A DNA stretch of 25,123 nt from NCBI GenBank assembly GCA_913061385.1, contig CAJXTM010000001.1, positions 1 through 25,123 of the forward strand, written 5' to 3'. The notes beneath the pieces were generated by a model that saw only the letters and a list, made by a program, of their open reading frames with translations, was not told the DNA's origin and ran no database searches. This stretch comes from an uncultured Rhodopirellula sp. Its GTDB lineage: Bacteria; Planctomycetota; Planctomycetia; Pirellulales; Pirellulaceae. A program made the translations under genes and the position numbers. The stretch's first letter is position 1; each line of letters begins with the position of its first letter. Shown piece after piece: positions 1 to 7,596 of the stretch.

Positions 1-42
1 CAGCCTCGGTCTCGTGGGCTCGGAGATGTGTATAAGAGACAG
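1..42 (+). other. Illumina Nextera i7-side adapter (artefact)
   Basis: This is library adapter, not genome. Bases 24-42 are the 19-base Tn5 mosaic end AGATGTGTATAAGAGACAG. Bases 9-23 are the Nextera Read 2 stretch that precedes it. Bases 1-8 (CAGCCTCG) match the adapter form of i7 index N710 as I recall it. Genomic sequence starts at 43, so the truncation of the first gene is technical, not biological. Confidence 0.97.
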
Positions 43-728
43 CACTTGACCTGGTTCGTGCATTTCCTGCGATATGGAAGATCAGCCGCTACTTTCGCAA
101 ACAGTTTGAACATTGCAAAAACCACACGAGCGAAGGAATGATCAGCGACTTGGTCAGGACAGAACAGTACGGAAACGAACTGAATGAAGAAGAGCTGCTT
201 GCGACCGTATTTTTACTTCTTCTGGCCGGACATGAGACGACGGTGCATCTCATCGCTGCAGGAACATTAGCTCTGCTTAGACATCCAACTCAAAAGAAAC
301 AGCTCGTTCAAGATTGGTCGAGGACTGGCACCGCGATTGACGAAATGCTTCGCTACAACTGTACCGTGCAAACCACAGAACCTCGCTATGTGGCAAACGA
401 CATGGATTTCCATGGGAACCACCTGCGACGAGGTGATACTGTGATGCCTTTCCTGGCCGCCGCCAATGCTGACCCCATGCAGTTTGAGCATCCAGAACTT
501 TTCGATCTCAACCGCAGGCCAAATCAACATCTTGCTTTTGGAAGTGGCATCCATACCTGCCTTGGATTACGACTCGCAAAGGCCGAAGCAAGCACGGCCT
601 TGCAACAAATATTCACTCGCTTTCCAGACATCGAACTGGCAGTTCCGGTCACTAATATCGCATGGGGCGAAGGAGTCGGCACCCGATCAATCCTGGGTCT
701 GCCAATCCGAATCAGGCCTGCAGGCTAA
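43..728 (+). CDS. Cytochrome P450, C-terminal part (5' end missing)
   Basis: Heme-thiolate monooxygenase; the substrate cannot be told from sequence. The frame is open from the adapter junction (first full genomic codon at 45), so the N-terminal part of a usual 400-aa bacterial P450 is missing; the internal ATG at 138 is not the start. In order, the visible core is the I-helix oxygen-activation motif AGHETT, the K-helix ExxR as EMLR, the PERF-like region DLNRRPNQHLAF, and the heme loop FGSGIHTCLG with the axial Cys codon at 558-560. All family hallmarks are present and the gene ends normally in TAA. The absence of any membrane helix in the visible part fits a soluble bacterial class I enzyme that needs a separate ferredoxin; none is encoded nearby. 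The family call is secure; the function is unknown. Confidence 0.95.
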
Positions 729-757
729 AAACCCCTTCAACAACCTAACCGCGTTTC

Positions 758-788
758 GGCAACTCGTCCTGGCAACTCGTCCTGGCAA
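758..788. repeat. 13-bp tandem repeat
   Basis: GGCAACTCGTCCT occurs twice head to tail (758-770 and 771-783), and a third copy starts (GGCAA, 784-788). It lies just downstream of the P450 stop. It looks like a simple slippage duplication with no evident function. Confidence 0.8.
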
Positions 789-801
789 TGCGTACAAGCA
801 A

Positions 802-820
802 CACTCAAAATTTTTGAGTG
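802..820. terminator. Possible bidirectional terminator between convergent genes
   Basis: A palindrome with 9-base arms around one base: CACTCAAAA, T, TTTTGAGTG. It folds as a 7-bp stem with a 5-base A/T loop. It sits 73 bases after the P450 stop and 64 bases beyond the stop of the convergent minus-strand gene, a position where a shared terminator is expected. It lacks a GC-rich stem and a separate U-tract, so it could instead be a protein-binding palindrome. Confidence 0.35.
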
Positions 821-884
821 AACACTGAAATGCTGTCCGATCGTTGAAAACACCCCACGTAATGTGTGACTATCCGCTTACCAG

Positions 885-1982
885 TCATGCATTACGATCC
901 AAACGTTCGCTCACGTCCTGAAACAGCGTAAACCCTTCGCCAATAAAACGACGAATTGACTGAGCATCAGGATCCACTCGTTTATTTGCTCGAAAATGCA
1001 ACAACACACCCGACTGACATTCAAGCGAGCATCCGTTGTTGCGTTCACAGGCTGCCACCATCTTTGCATCTAGAAACCCACGAGCTTGCTCGGGCTGATC
1101 AGATTTCAACACGAACTTTTTGGAAAATGCAGGATACTGGTCCAATTCAATCCCGCCACGGCCAAACATTTCTTTGATCCCATCTAAAAAAGCTTTTCGG
1201 GGGCGCACCTGCAGTTCCGGCACCGCAAGCGTAACCGAACGCACACTCACCACAGTCACTCGATGCGTTGTTTGACTTCTCCCATGGCCCGTCGTGAATT
1301 GATAATCAAAAACCTGAACCTGCAAGTCAGGTGTATCAGCGACAATCAAGTTAAAAAGTTTTTTCCGGCGTCCCCGATTAAAAAGTGGAAGAGAACTCAA
1401 ATCGCTCATCAACAACTCATCCCCCTCGGGCTCAAACTTCAGTCCCAGCTCAGAGGTCGTGGTCTCCAAAGCCACCTCGCGAGCTTTTTCGCGACGCTTC
1501 ACAAATCGATAGCAAATCAAAAAAACACCTCCGATCAAAGCAAAAAGGCTGCCGTAGACAGTGGCAAGAAAGATCACGAGGTGCTTCCCTACCCATCCTT
1601 TAACATCATCTTTGCCATCTGCACGCTTCGAGCCTGAGTTCGCCTCCTGCCAGGCTTTGACCGCTGCCTGTTCGGTCATCTCACCCGAATTTACGGCTCT
1701 CCTGAGTTCTTGACTGTAGGCGTCCAAATCTTTGGGCTGATCCACGACCGGTGGATTCTCGTCAGACTTTGCCAGTTTGCTGCTAGGTCCTGAAACGTCA
1801 ACCTTTGGAGTTACCGCATTTGCTTCTGCCGAGAGTGGGGGCGATTCGCTCTGGCCCACGGCGTTGTCGAAAGCAGGTGGTGCTTGCTGAGCCAATAAGC
1901 CTCCACCAACGTTCACCAAATTGAATCCCGCACCACCTATCAAACTACCGAAGAGAATGGTGATTAAGGGCAGATAGCACAT
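885..1982 (-). CDS. Membrane-anchored protein of unknown function with signal peptide
   Basis: I do not recognise a named family. With the ATG at 1982 the product has 365 aa. It begins with a hydrophobic signal-like segment (residues about 4-20) and a possible cleavage site near LLAQQA. A Pro/Ser/Asp-rich linker follows, then a short SHOCT-like helical stretch (about 86-115), one clear transmembrane helix (about 134-158) with a positive KRREKAR stop-transfer, and a roughly 200-aa C-terminal soluble domain containing VFDYQFTTGHGRSQTTHR. That region recalls uncharacterised membrane-tethered domains of the DUF3137 type, but this is a weak resemblance. A TTG at 2015 would add 11 residues; I prefer the ATG because it puts the hydrophobic segment at the N-terminus. 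Predicted topology is linker outside, C-terminal domain in the cytoplasm. Confidence 0.8.
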   Translation of the reverse strand: MCYLPLITILFGSLIGGAGFNLVNVGGGLLAQQAPPAFDNAVGQSESPPLSAEANAVTPKVDVSGPSSKLAKSDENPPVVDQPKDLDAYSQELRRAVNSGEMTEQAAVKAWQEANSGSKRADGKDDVKGWVGKHLVIFLATVYGSLFALIGGVFLICYRFVKRREKAREVALETTTSELGLKFEPEGDELLMSDLSSLPLFNRGRRKKLFNLIVADTPDLQVQVFDYQFTTGHGRSQTTHRVTVVSVRSVTLAVPELQVRPRKAFLDGIKEMFGRGGIELDQYPAFSKKFVLKSDQPEQARGFLDAKMVAACERNNGCSLECQSGVLLHFRANKRVDPDAQSIRRFIGEGFTLFQDVSERLDRNA

Positions 1983-2238
1983 GTTTAATTTCTCAATCGG
2001 TACAGGAAATAACAAGAGACGCCTGTCGAGCCTGCCTTAATCTGATTCTAAACCTAACCGCGTCTAAGATGCGAGCATTGCGACACACTGATACACAAAC
2101 TCCGCCGCAACAGTGCTATGTCACATGCTGCTGGACATGACTGGAGTCCGCCAGCGACAGGTGAGATGCAAGCGTACTCAACAAGCAACACTGAGTGGAA
2201 CGCACTCATACCGAATCATTCCGAGACAGACGACATTA

Positions 2239-2910
2239 CTACTCATCTTCGATCTCACGTGCTTTCGCCAAAGCAGACGCAACGATCCCAGCGGGGATTG
2301 AAATGATCCCGAGCCCAACCGGGAACACAATGAAAGTAAAACAGCGTCCCCCCAAGGTGACAGGATAAACATCGCCTTAGCCAACTGTCGTCAGTGTAGT
2401 AGTAGCCCACCACAGACGGTGGAAAACAGAAGCAAAATGCGTGGGCTGTGCTTCATTCTCAAAAAAGCAGATTCCCACTGCAGAAAGGTAAAACGCAATT
2501 AGTGACACAGCACCAAACAGGATCAAATCTTCACGTGCAATACTCAGCGCAACATGAAATCGGCGCACAGCTTTGCTAGAGCGAACCAGTTTCAACATCC
2601 GAAACAATCGCAAAAAACGAAAGACCCGGACGCTACGACGATCCGCACCGGGAGCGATATAAAACGGGAGTACGGCCAACAGGTCGATGATCCCAAAGAA
2701 ACTGGTAACAAACTTCCACCGGTTCTCTGCGGCCCAAAGTCGCAAAAGATATTCCACTGAGAAAATAGACACGGTGATGATTTCCAAACTCCGCAGCCAG
2801 CCCCTTGTTTTAGCAATCAGGTGTGGCAAGGTCTCAATCGAAAACCCCAGCAAGGATGCAATCACCAGCAACTGAATCACAATCGCAAAAGCACGCCCAA
2901 ACGAAGTCAT
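2239..2910 (-). pseudogene. Voltage-gated-type K+ channel with stop codon in the selectivity filter
   Basis: Six-transmembrane ion channel of the Kv/KvAP type. From the ATG at 2910 the frame shows S1 (about residues 8-30), S2, S3, an S4 helix rich in Arg (RRSVRVFRFLRLFRMLKLVR), S5, and a pore helix ending in TTLTTVG. There the frame meets TAA at 2377-2379. The next in-frame codons read GDVYPVTLGG, followed by a normal S6 (FIVFPVGLGIISIPAGIVAS) and a KAREIEDE tail, ending in TAG at 2239-2241. The stop therefore replaces the single Tyr of the TTVGYGD filter, a one-base change from TAC or TAT, and everything else is open. As sequenced, the 177-aa product lacks the filter and gate and cannot conduct. 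It may be a real nonsense mutation or a base-call error. The N-terminus is short but S1 is complete. Confidence 0.9.
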
Positions 2911-3961
2911 TGAGCATTGAATCGAGTTGGGCTCGCCGCGTATTGGCTTGTTGAATCATGCATGCACAAACAGCAACTACAACCCCAAAGATCAATCCAT
3001 GCAAGTAGATGATCCGCTCCAACTGGACCGCAACAAGCACGCATCACGAACAGGATCGCTACGTGGCCCGAAAAGTGGCTGCACCCCTTTCGGTTCGAAA
3101 AGAGACAGCGAAACACAGCAGCCCCCACGGTCCGTCTCACCCCAGCCACTACGCAGCATACGTTCGAAAATTGGCACGTCTAAACAAACGGAAAAACCGT
3201 CTACTTGTTATTGATCGACGGGGAATCAGCCGTCGGCGTCAACGGATTTTTGAGCACATGCCAACGGGGATCTTTCCCGTGAGAAAATCGGGGCCGCGTC
3301 CGCTGCGATTTTGTTTCCAAGTGGTCGCCCCACACCGTTTTCGCCCTGCATTGACTCTGGTGAGGCTGCTTTGTGCCCAGTGCCTTATGACATCACCGGC
3401 TCTCCACGAGTCGTCGGTCTCAGAATCGACATGGGGCCTACGAGACATAGTTTCTGAAGCGGCACTTAAAATCCTGAAACACGAAAAATGTCGGCACATC
3501 TGGGCTGACATTTGTCATTGTTCGATCGCGCCTGCTCCTGAACTGACGAGGGGTTCCTCAAAGCTTCGCAAAAGATTCTGTCGAACTCAGCAATGCAACT
3601 TTGGGTCAACAAATCCAACGAATAAGCGATTGGTAATACCGCAAGTATGAACGTAGTGAAAATCTTCTCAATCCAACAAGCCACGCCTAACGATTCTGCA
3701 TAGCGTCAATTTGACATCACTTGCCCAAACTTCAATTCTGCTTAGCAATCTTCCTGCTTTTCTCGTAAATGGCAGGCAAAGCAAGAGTTTATCTATGAAT
3801 TAGTAATGTGCCCTCTTAGCTCGGAAATGATCGATCTCCGATCGAAAGGGGTAAGAATTTTGACACACGCCTCACAGCCTCGTAAATTGTGACCAGTTCA
3901 AAATCATTACAGACAGCTAATTGGAGGTTTACAAACTTCCACATCTCGCCCATCGGTAGTC
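2911..3961. other. Gene-poor stretch with no recognisable gene
   Basis: About 1.05 kb in which I recognise no protein family on either strand. A plus-strand open frame of 213 codons (3009-3650) exists, but its product is rich in Arg, Ser, His and Cys with no domain, signal peptide or hydrophobic pattern, and no ribosome-binding site stands out. A minus-strand frame around 2960-3040 encodes one hydrophobic segment (HGLIFGVVVAVCACM) directly upstream of the channel and could be a remnant. I see no repeats, tRNA or terminator with a U-tract. Given the broken channel next door, decay of older genes is possible but not shown. Confidence 0.5.
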
Positions 3962-4357
3962 ATGCGACACTCCTCCGCGACAGAGCAACCTGCCGAAGCC
4001 ACTTTCCGTGTCGGCTCACTGATGAGTCGCTCGGCACTGCGACGACTGCTGTCGCTCACAACGATTATCATCTGCACTATTAGTTCGACTGTTCTTCCTC
4101 AACGGACAGGATTCACTCTGCAGACATGTGAGACAGAGATTCCACTACAGGAAGACACGAACAGCAGTGAAGAAGAAACGGAGCGTCTACCCACCACCTC
4201 CGTTCGCTGTAAATCAAAGGTAGCCCGCAGCTTCAGGCAAAACAATGCATTCGGAAGCAGGCGATCACACCGGAGGAACACTGCGTACAAGTCCCTACAA
4301 CCAAATCATCCTGGTCACTACCTTGCCAATGGCCTGCGTGCTCCTTTGGTAATCTAA
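3962..4357 (+). CDS. Small putative secreted protein of unknown function
   Basis: No named family. An internal ATG at 4022 (MSRSALRRLL) gives a better signal peptide than the ATG at 3962: Arg residues are followed by LLSLTTIIICTISSTVL. From 3962 the product has 131 aa. After the hydrophobic segment comes a short acidic stretch (EDTNSSEEETE), then a basic Ser/Arg/His-rich half ending in HYLANGLRAPLVI. This order of signal, acidic patch, basic tail and a final NGLRAPL-like motif resembles short orphan secreted proteins that I recall from planctomycete genomes, but I cannot verify the match here. It lies 366 bases upstream of the bicarbonate transporter on the same strand. There is no Shine-Dalgarno site, so a chance open frame cannot be excluded. 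Confidence 0.4.
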   Translation: MRHSSATEQPAEATFRVGSLMSRSALRRLLSLTTIIICTISSTVLPQRTGFTLQTCETEIPLQEDTNSSEEETERLPTTSVRCKSKVARSFRQNNAFGSRRSHRRNTAYKSLQPNHPGHYLANGLRAPLVI

Positions 4358-4723
4358 TCATCCAGCATGATTTCCAGGCATGACACCTGATGCCTAGAGC
4401 ACGAATTAACCATCGAAAAATCACGAACACTGTGACCAGGATGGTAGTCTTTCTGCAGTGCATGAGCGCGGAATCCTGAATATGAACCGGCCCAACATCT
4501 GCTTTTGTATTGCTGGGTAAATCCTGTTGCTCTTCTTGCAGTTGCCAACATCGCGGCTTGGTAGAGGCAAGATGGACATGCGGATCCTTTGGTACTCCTG
4601 GTCAAAATCTGAACCAGGACCCGGTTCACTGGCGGTCATCCCGCCCTGCCATGAAAAGTTATTTCTCTGGTAACACCAGCTGTCTCTTGCGGCAATCTCT
4701 CGCTCACTCCACTCGACTGACTC
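4358..4723. other. Intergenic stretch upstream of the EIIA-SLC4 gene
   Basis: No gene recognised. The overlapping minus-strand frames here have no coherent composition and run antisense into the start of the transporter. A small hairpin, AGGCAT (4376-4381) and ATGCCT (4390-4395) around an 8-base loop, lies 19 bases after the stop of the small secreted protein candidate and lacks a U-tract. The transporter promoter should lie in this stretch, but I could not pick out convincing -35/-10 boxes. Confidence 0.4.
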
Positions 4724-6766
4724 ATGCAACAACTTAAGAATGCCATCCATAATGGTCATTTCATACTCGACCTGGTCGCCTCTGACCTCAATACAGCGAT
4801 TGAAGCAACCGTCAAAAAGATGGTTGAAGACGGCATCCTAGCTGAAGCTGTATCAGAGAACGTATGCAACGCCCTACTAAAGCGTGAGCAACTCGCCCCG
4901 ACCACCATTGGTCATGGGGTAGCCGTCCCTCACGTCTACGTGGAAGGCATCACCACACAGGATGTGGTGTTTGTTCGACTCAACCACCCACTCAACATGG
5001 GAGCACCAGACGGCATTCCCACTCAATTCGTTTTCTTTTTACTTGGACCGGCCGGTGCCGCTGCAGCGCACTTGGACACTCTGGCTGGTATCGCCCGGCT
5101 GATGTCCGACGACGAATTTCGTTACGAGATAGGTATTGCAAAAAACGTCAGCGAGATTGAGCAAGCTTTACATCGCTTTGAAACGCGGGCGGAACCAGAA
5201 CTGGCTCCAACTCAGTCCGATATCAGTGAAGGCCTTACATACTCAGGAGGTTTTGCCAAGGGAATCAAACAAGATATCGCACGACGCCTACCACACTACC
5301 TCGACGACTTCCGTGAAGGCATACATCCCAAGTGCATAGGGTCAACTCTCTTCCTGTTCTTTGCCTGCCTCGCTCCGGCAGTCACGTTCGGTGGTGTGAT
5401 GGCTGTCGAAACCGGAGGTCAGATCGGGGCCGTTGAAATGATTGTCGCGTCCGCGTTTTGCGGAGTCATCTTTGCGTTGTTCTCTGGCCACCCACTAATC
5501 ATCCTGGGCGGCACCGGACCCTTGCTTGTGTTCACCGCAATTCTGTACCGCCTGTGTTCAGATTTAAATCTACCGTTTCTGGCATCTTATGCCTGGGTAG
5601 GCCTTTGGTCCGCCGCTTTCATTTTGATCTTGGCGGTGACTCAGGCCAGCTGCCTGATGCGGTATTTCACTCGGTTCACCGACGAAATTTTCTCAGCTTT
5701 GATCTCCGTGATTTTCATCTACGAAGCGATCAAGTCCCTTGTCGGAATTTTCCAAAATCTGGACGTCAAGATGCACCATGATACGGCACTGCTGTCATTG
5801 CTTCTGGCGCTTGGAACATTTTATATTGCCATCAGTCTTTCGCGTTTCAGACGCAGTAGCTACTTGCGTCCGCGAATCCGTGAATTCATTGCGGATTTCG
5901 GCCCTGCGATCGCAATCGCGACCATGACGATCATTTCGGTGTGGCTTCATGAAGTCTCACTCGATGTGTTACCAGCACCAGATGTGTTCGGCACCACCAA
6001 TGGGCGCGGGTGGATGGTGGATCTATCTGCTGTCCCAACGTGGGCAAAATTTGCAACCGCTGGCCCAGCAATTCTGGTGACCGTTCTCGTATTCCTTGAT
6101 CAGAATATTACCGCACGTATCGTGAATAGTCCCGATCATCGCCTACAAAAAGGTGAAGCCTATCATTTAGACCTCGGAGTCGTCGGGATCCTGATGGCTT
6201 GTTGCTCAATGTTTGGCTTGCCATGGCTGGTCGCTGCGACGGTCAGATCATTGAACCATGTCCGAAGCCTTGCCACCATGGACGAAGTCGTGCTTCCTGG
6301 AGGTGAAACTCACGAGCGGATCATCCACCTCCGCGAAAATCGCGTGACAGGCCTGACAATCCATTTACTGATCGGATCGTCGCTGCTGCTATTGCCATTG
6401 CTAAAAGAGATCCCAATGGCTGTTTTGTATGGTCTATTTCTCTTCATGGGTGTCGTGTCCATGTCAGGCAACCAGTTCTTTGAGCGTCTAAGCCTTTGGC
6501 TGAGAGATCCCGACCTGTACCCCGTCACGCACTACATTCGCCGGGTCCCAACCAAGACCATCCATGCCTTCACTGCCCTACAAGTCATGTGTCTGGCTAT
6601 TCTGTGGATTGTCAAAAGCAGCGTGATTGGAATCCTGTTTCCAATCTTCATTGCCTTGCTTGTACCCATCCGAATGCTGGCTGCAAAATACTTCAGCGCT
6701 GAGCACCTGGCAGCTTTGGATGCCGACGAAGAACCGGAAGAAGAAGAAACACACTGGTCTGTGTGA
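4724..6766 (+). CDS. PTS EIIA domain fused to SLC4/Band 3-type bicarbonate transporter
   Basis: Inner-membrane transporter, probably for HCO3- (or carbonate). Residues about 5-150 form a fructose/Ntr-type PTS EIIA domain; the phosphorylatable His is H70 in GHGVAVPHVY. Residues about 176-650 are a complete HCO3_cotransp membrane domain, starting at the RRLPHYLDDF region, with LAPAVTFGG, GGTGPLLVF, FIYEAIKSL, FLDQNITARIV, YHLDLGVVG, WLVAATVRS and FLFMGVVSMSG. These closely follow the human anion exchangers and Na+-bicarbonate cotransporters as I recall them. D459 (in FLDQNIT) sits at the position of Glu681 in AE1 and of Asp in NBCe1. The C-terminus is an acidic tail, LDADEEPEEEE (from residue 665). 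The ATG at 4724 places the EIIA fold at the very N-terminus; no clear ribosome-binding site precedes it. The EIIA half suggests control by PTS phosphorylation or by a signal metabolite (inference). The gene appears monocistronic. Confidence 0.93.
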   Translation: MQQLKNAIHNGHFILDLVASDLNTAIEATVKKMVEDGILAEAVSENVCNALLKREQLAPTTIGHGVAVPHVYVEGITTQDVVFVRLNHPLNMGAPDGIPTQFVFFLLGPAGAAAAHLDTLAGIARLMSDDEFRYEIGIAKNVSEIEQALHRFETRAEPELAPTQSDISEGLTYSGGFAKGIKQDIARRLPHYLDDFREGIHPKCIGSTLFLFFACLAPAVTFGGVMAVETGGQIGAVEMIVASAFCGVIFALFSGHPLIILGGTGPLLVFTAILYRLCSDLNLPFLASYAWVGLWSAAFILILAVTQASCLMRYFTRFTDEIFSALISVIFIYEAIKSLVGIFQNLDVKMHHDTALLSLLLALGTFYIAISLSRFRRSSYLRPRIREFIADFGPAIAIATMTIISVWLHEVSLDVLPAPDVFGTTNGRGWMVDLSAVPTWAKFATAGPAILVTVLVFLDQNITARIVNSPDHRLQKGEAYHLDLGVVGILMACCSMFGLPWLVAATVRSLNHVRSLATMDEVVLPGGETHERIIHLRENRVTGLTIHLLIGSSLLLLPLLKEIPMAVLYGLFLFMGVVSMSGNQFFERLSLWLRDPDLYPVTHYIRRVPTKTIHAFTALQVMCLAILWIVKSSVIGILFPIFIALLVPIRMLAAKYFSAEHLAALDADEEPEEEETHWSV

Positions 6767-6943
6767 TGATCTGACAAGCTAAAAACGGGTTGTGGGTCAC
6801 ACGAAAGATGAAGGCACTAGAAACACCCAGATGTTACCCACCAGCGGGATGGGGTCCAATCGCACCATCCAGATCACGTCTGCATGGGAGAATAGATCGA
6901 CGCGACACTAGTCGGAACCTCAAAGAGTTACACTCACTGAATA

Positions 6944-7495
6944 ATGATCACGAGAGAGGTTCAGACGCCTCAGAAAGTTCCTTCTAAAGCGAGACCCAAC
7001 ATTGGCTTCAAATGAATTTGAGGTGGAGCACAAATCGATTGAATCAACACTGGTTGCGGCGATTCGCATGACTGGTAAATACAGCGATGCAGGAAATAGA
7101 TTTTCCGAACTTGGAAAAAAGTTTGGTCGGCACATCTGTGGCAAAGCACTTATCCTGCATCATGATTCTGAACACCAAGACAACGATGCTAACTACGAGG
7201 TTTGCATGCCCGTTCGTCAGGGTGAAAGCACGGGGAAAACCGAAGTACGGAAACTTGACGGCGGCCCGTGAATCTTGTTGATCCACACAGGTCGCTAAGA
7301 ACAAATTGGACCAGCCTACGAAAAGACCATTCAGTTTGCCCACCAGCAGCAATACCAAATCACGATGCCTACGCGGGAACTCTATCTGAAAGGCCCCGGC
7401 ATGATATTCAAGGGCAATCCCAAGAAATACATCACAAGATCCAAATGCTAATTGCCAATCCCAAAACCTGCCCCATGCCTGAGGCACTGGCATAG
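6944..7495 (+). pseudogene. Decayed GyrI-like small-molecule-binding protein
   Basis: Remnant of a GyrI-like/AraC effector-binding domain protein (about 183 codons). Reading starts at ATG 6944 (MITREVQTPQKVPSKARPNI). It needs a +1 shift near 7013 to enter the frame with EFEVEHKSIESTLVAAIRMT, SDAGNRFSELGKKFGRHICG, NYEVCMPVRQGE and VRKLDGG. Then TGA at 7269-7271 and TAA at 7296-7298 interrupt ILLIHTGR and EQIGPAYEKTIQFA. The same frame continues to the family's C-terminal signature PTRELYLKGPGMIFKGNPKK, and a -1 shift near 7437 restores KIQMLIANPKTCPMPEALA and a TAG at 7493-7495. The two indels cancel, so first and last segments share one frame, which argues for a formerly intact gene. The intact family binds amphipathic small molecules; this copy cannot encode a full product. 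Confidence 0.85.
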
Positions 7496-7536
7496 CAACT
7501 ACTCATACGGTTGACCGAAACAGTCACCCGCGGTGT

Positions 7537-7567
7537 AAAAAAACCACGACAAGCACCGCTGAGTGGT
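7537..7567 (-). terminator. Probable intrinsic terminator of ispH
   Basis: On the minus strand ACCAC (7567-7563) pairs with GTGGT (7547-7543), enclosing a smaller AGC/GCT stem, and is followed directly by a run of seven T (7543-7537). It starts 30 bases after the ispH stop. The stem is short and interrupted, so strength is uncertain. Confidence 0.45.
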
Positions 7568-7596
7568 GATCGTCACGGCGAGGGCAACCTGGCGGC

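Noticed and set aside
3009..3650. Plus-strand open frame of 213 codons
   Set aside because: The product has skewed Arg/Ser/His/Cys composition, no domain, no signal or helix pattern and no ribosome-binding site. Frames this long occasionally occur by chance.
4421..4759. Minus-strand frame of 112 codons overlapping the transporter start
   Set aside because: It has no coherent domain or hydrophobic pattern, and it overlaps the start of a secure gene on the other strand.
2377..7298. Idea that TAA encodes Tyr in this organism, since two premature TAA codons stand where Tyr is expected (channel filter, GyrI-like remnant)
   Set aside because: Intact genes here end properly at TAA (P450 at 726-728, kinase at 18588-18590, membrane protein at 9050-9052), and the GyrI-like gene also has frameshifts and a TGA. 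Ordinary decay explains both.
7044..7493. Minus-strand open frame of 149 codons
   Set aside because: It is antisense to the GyrI-like remnant, whose plus-strand family motifs are clear. Its own product matches nothing recognised.
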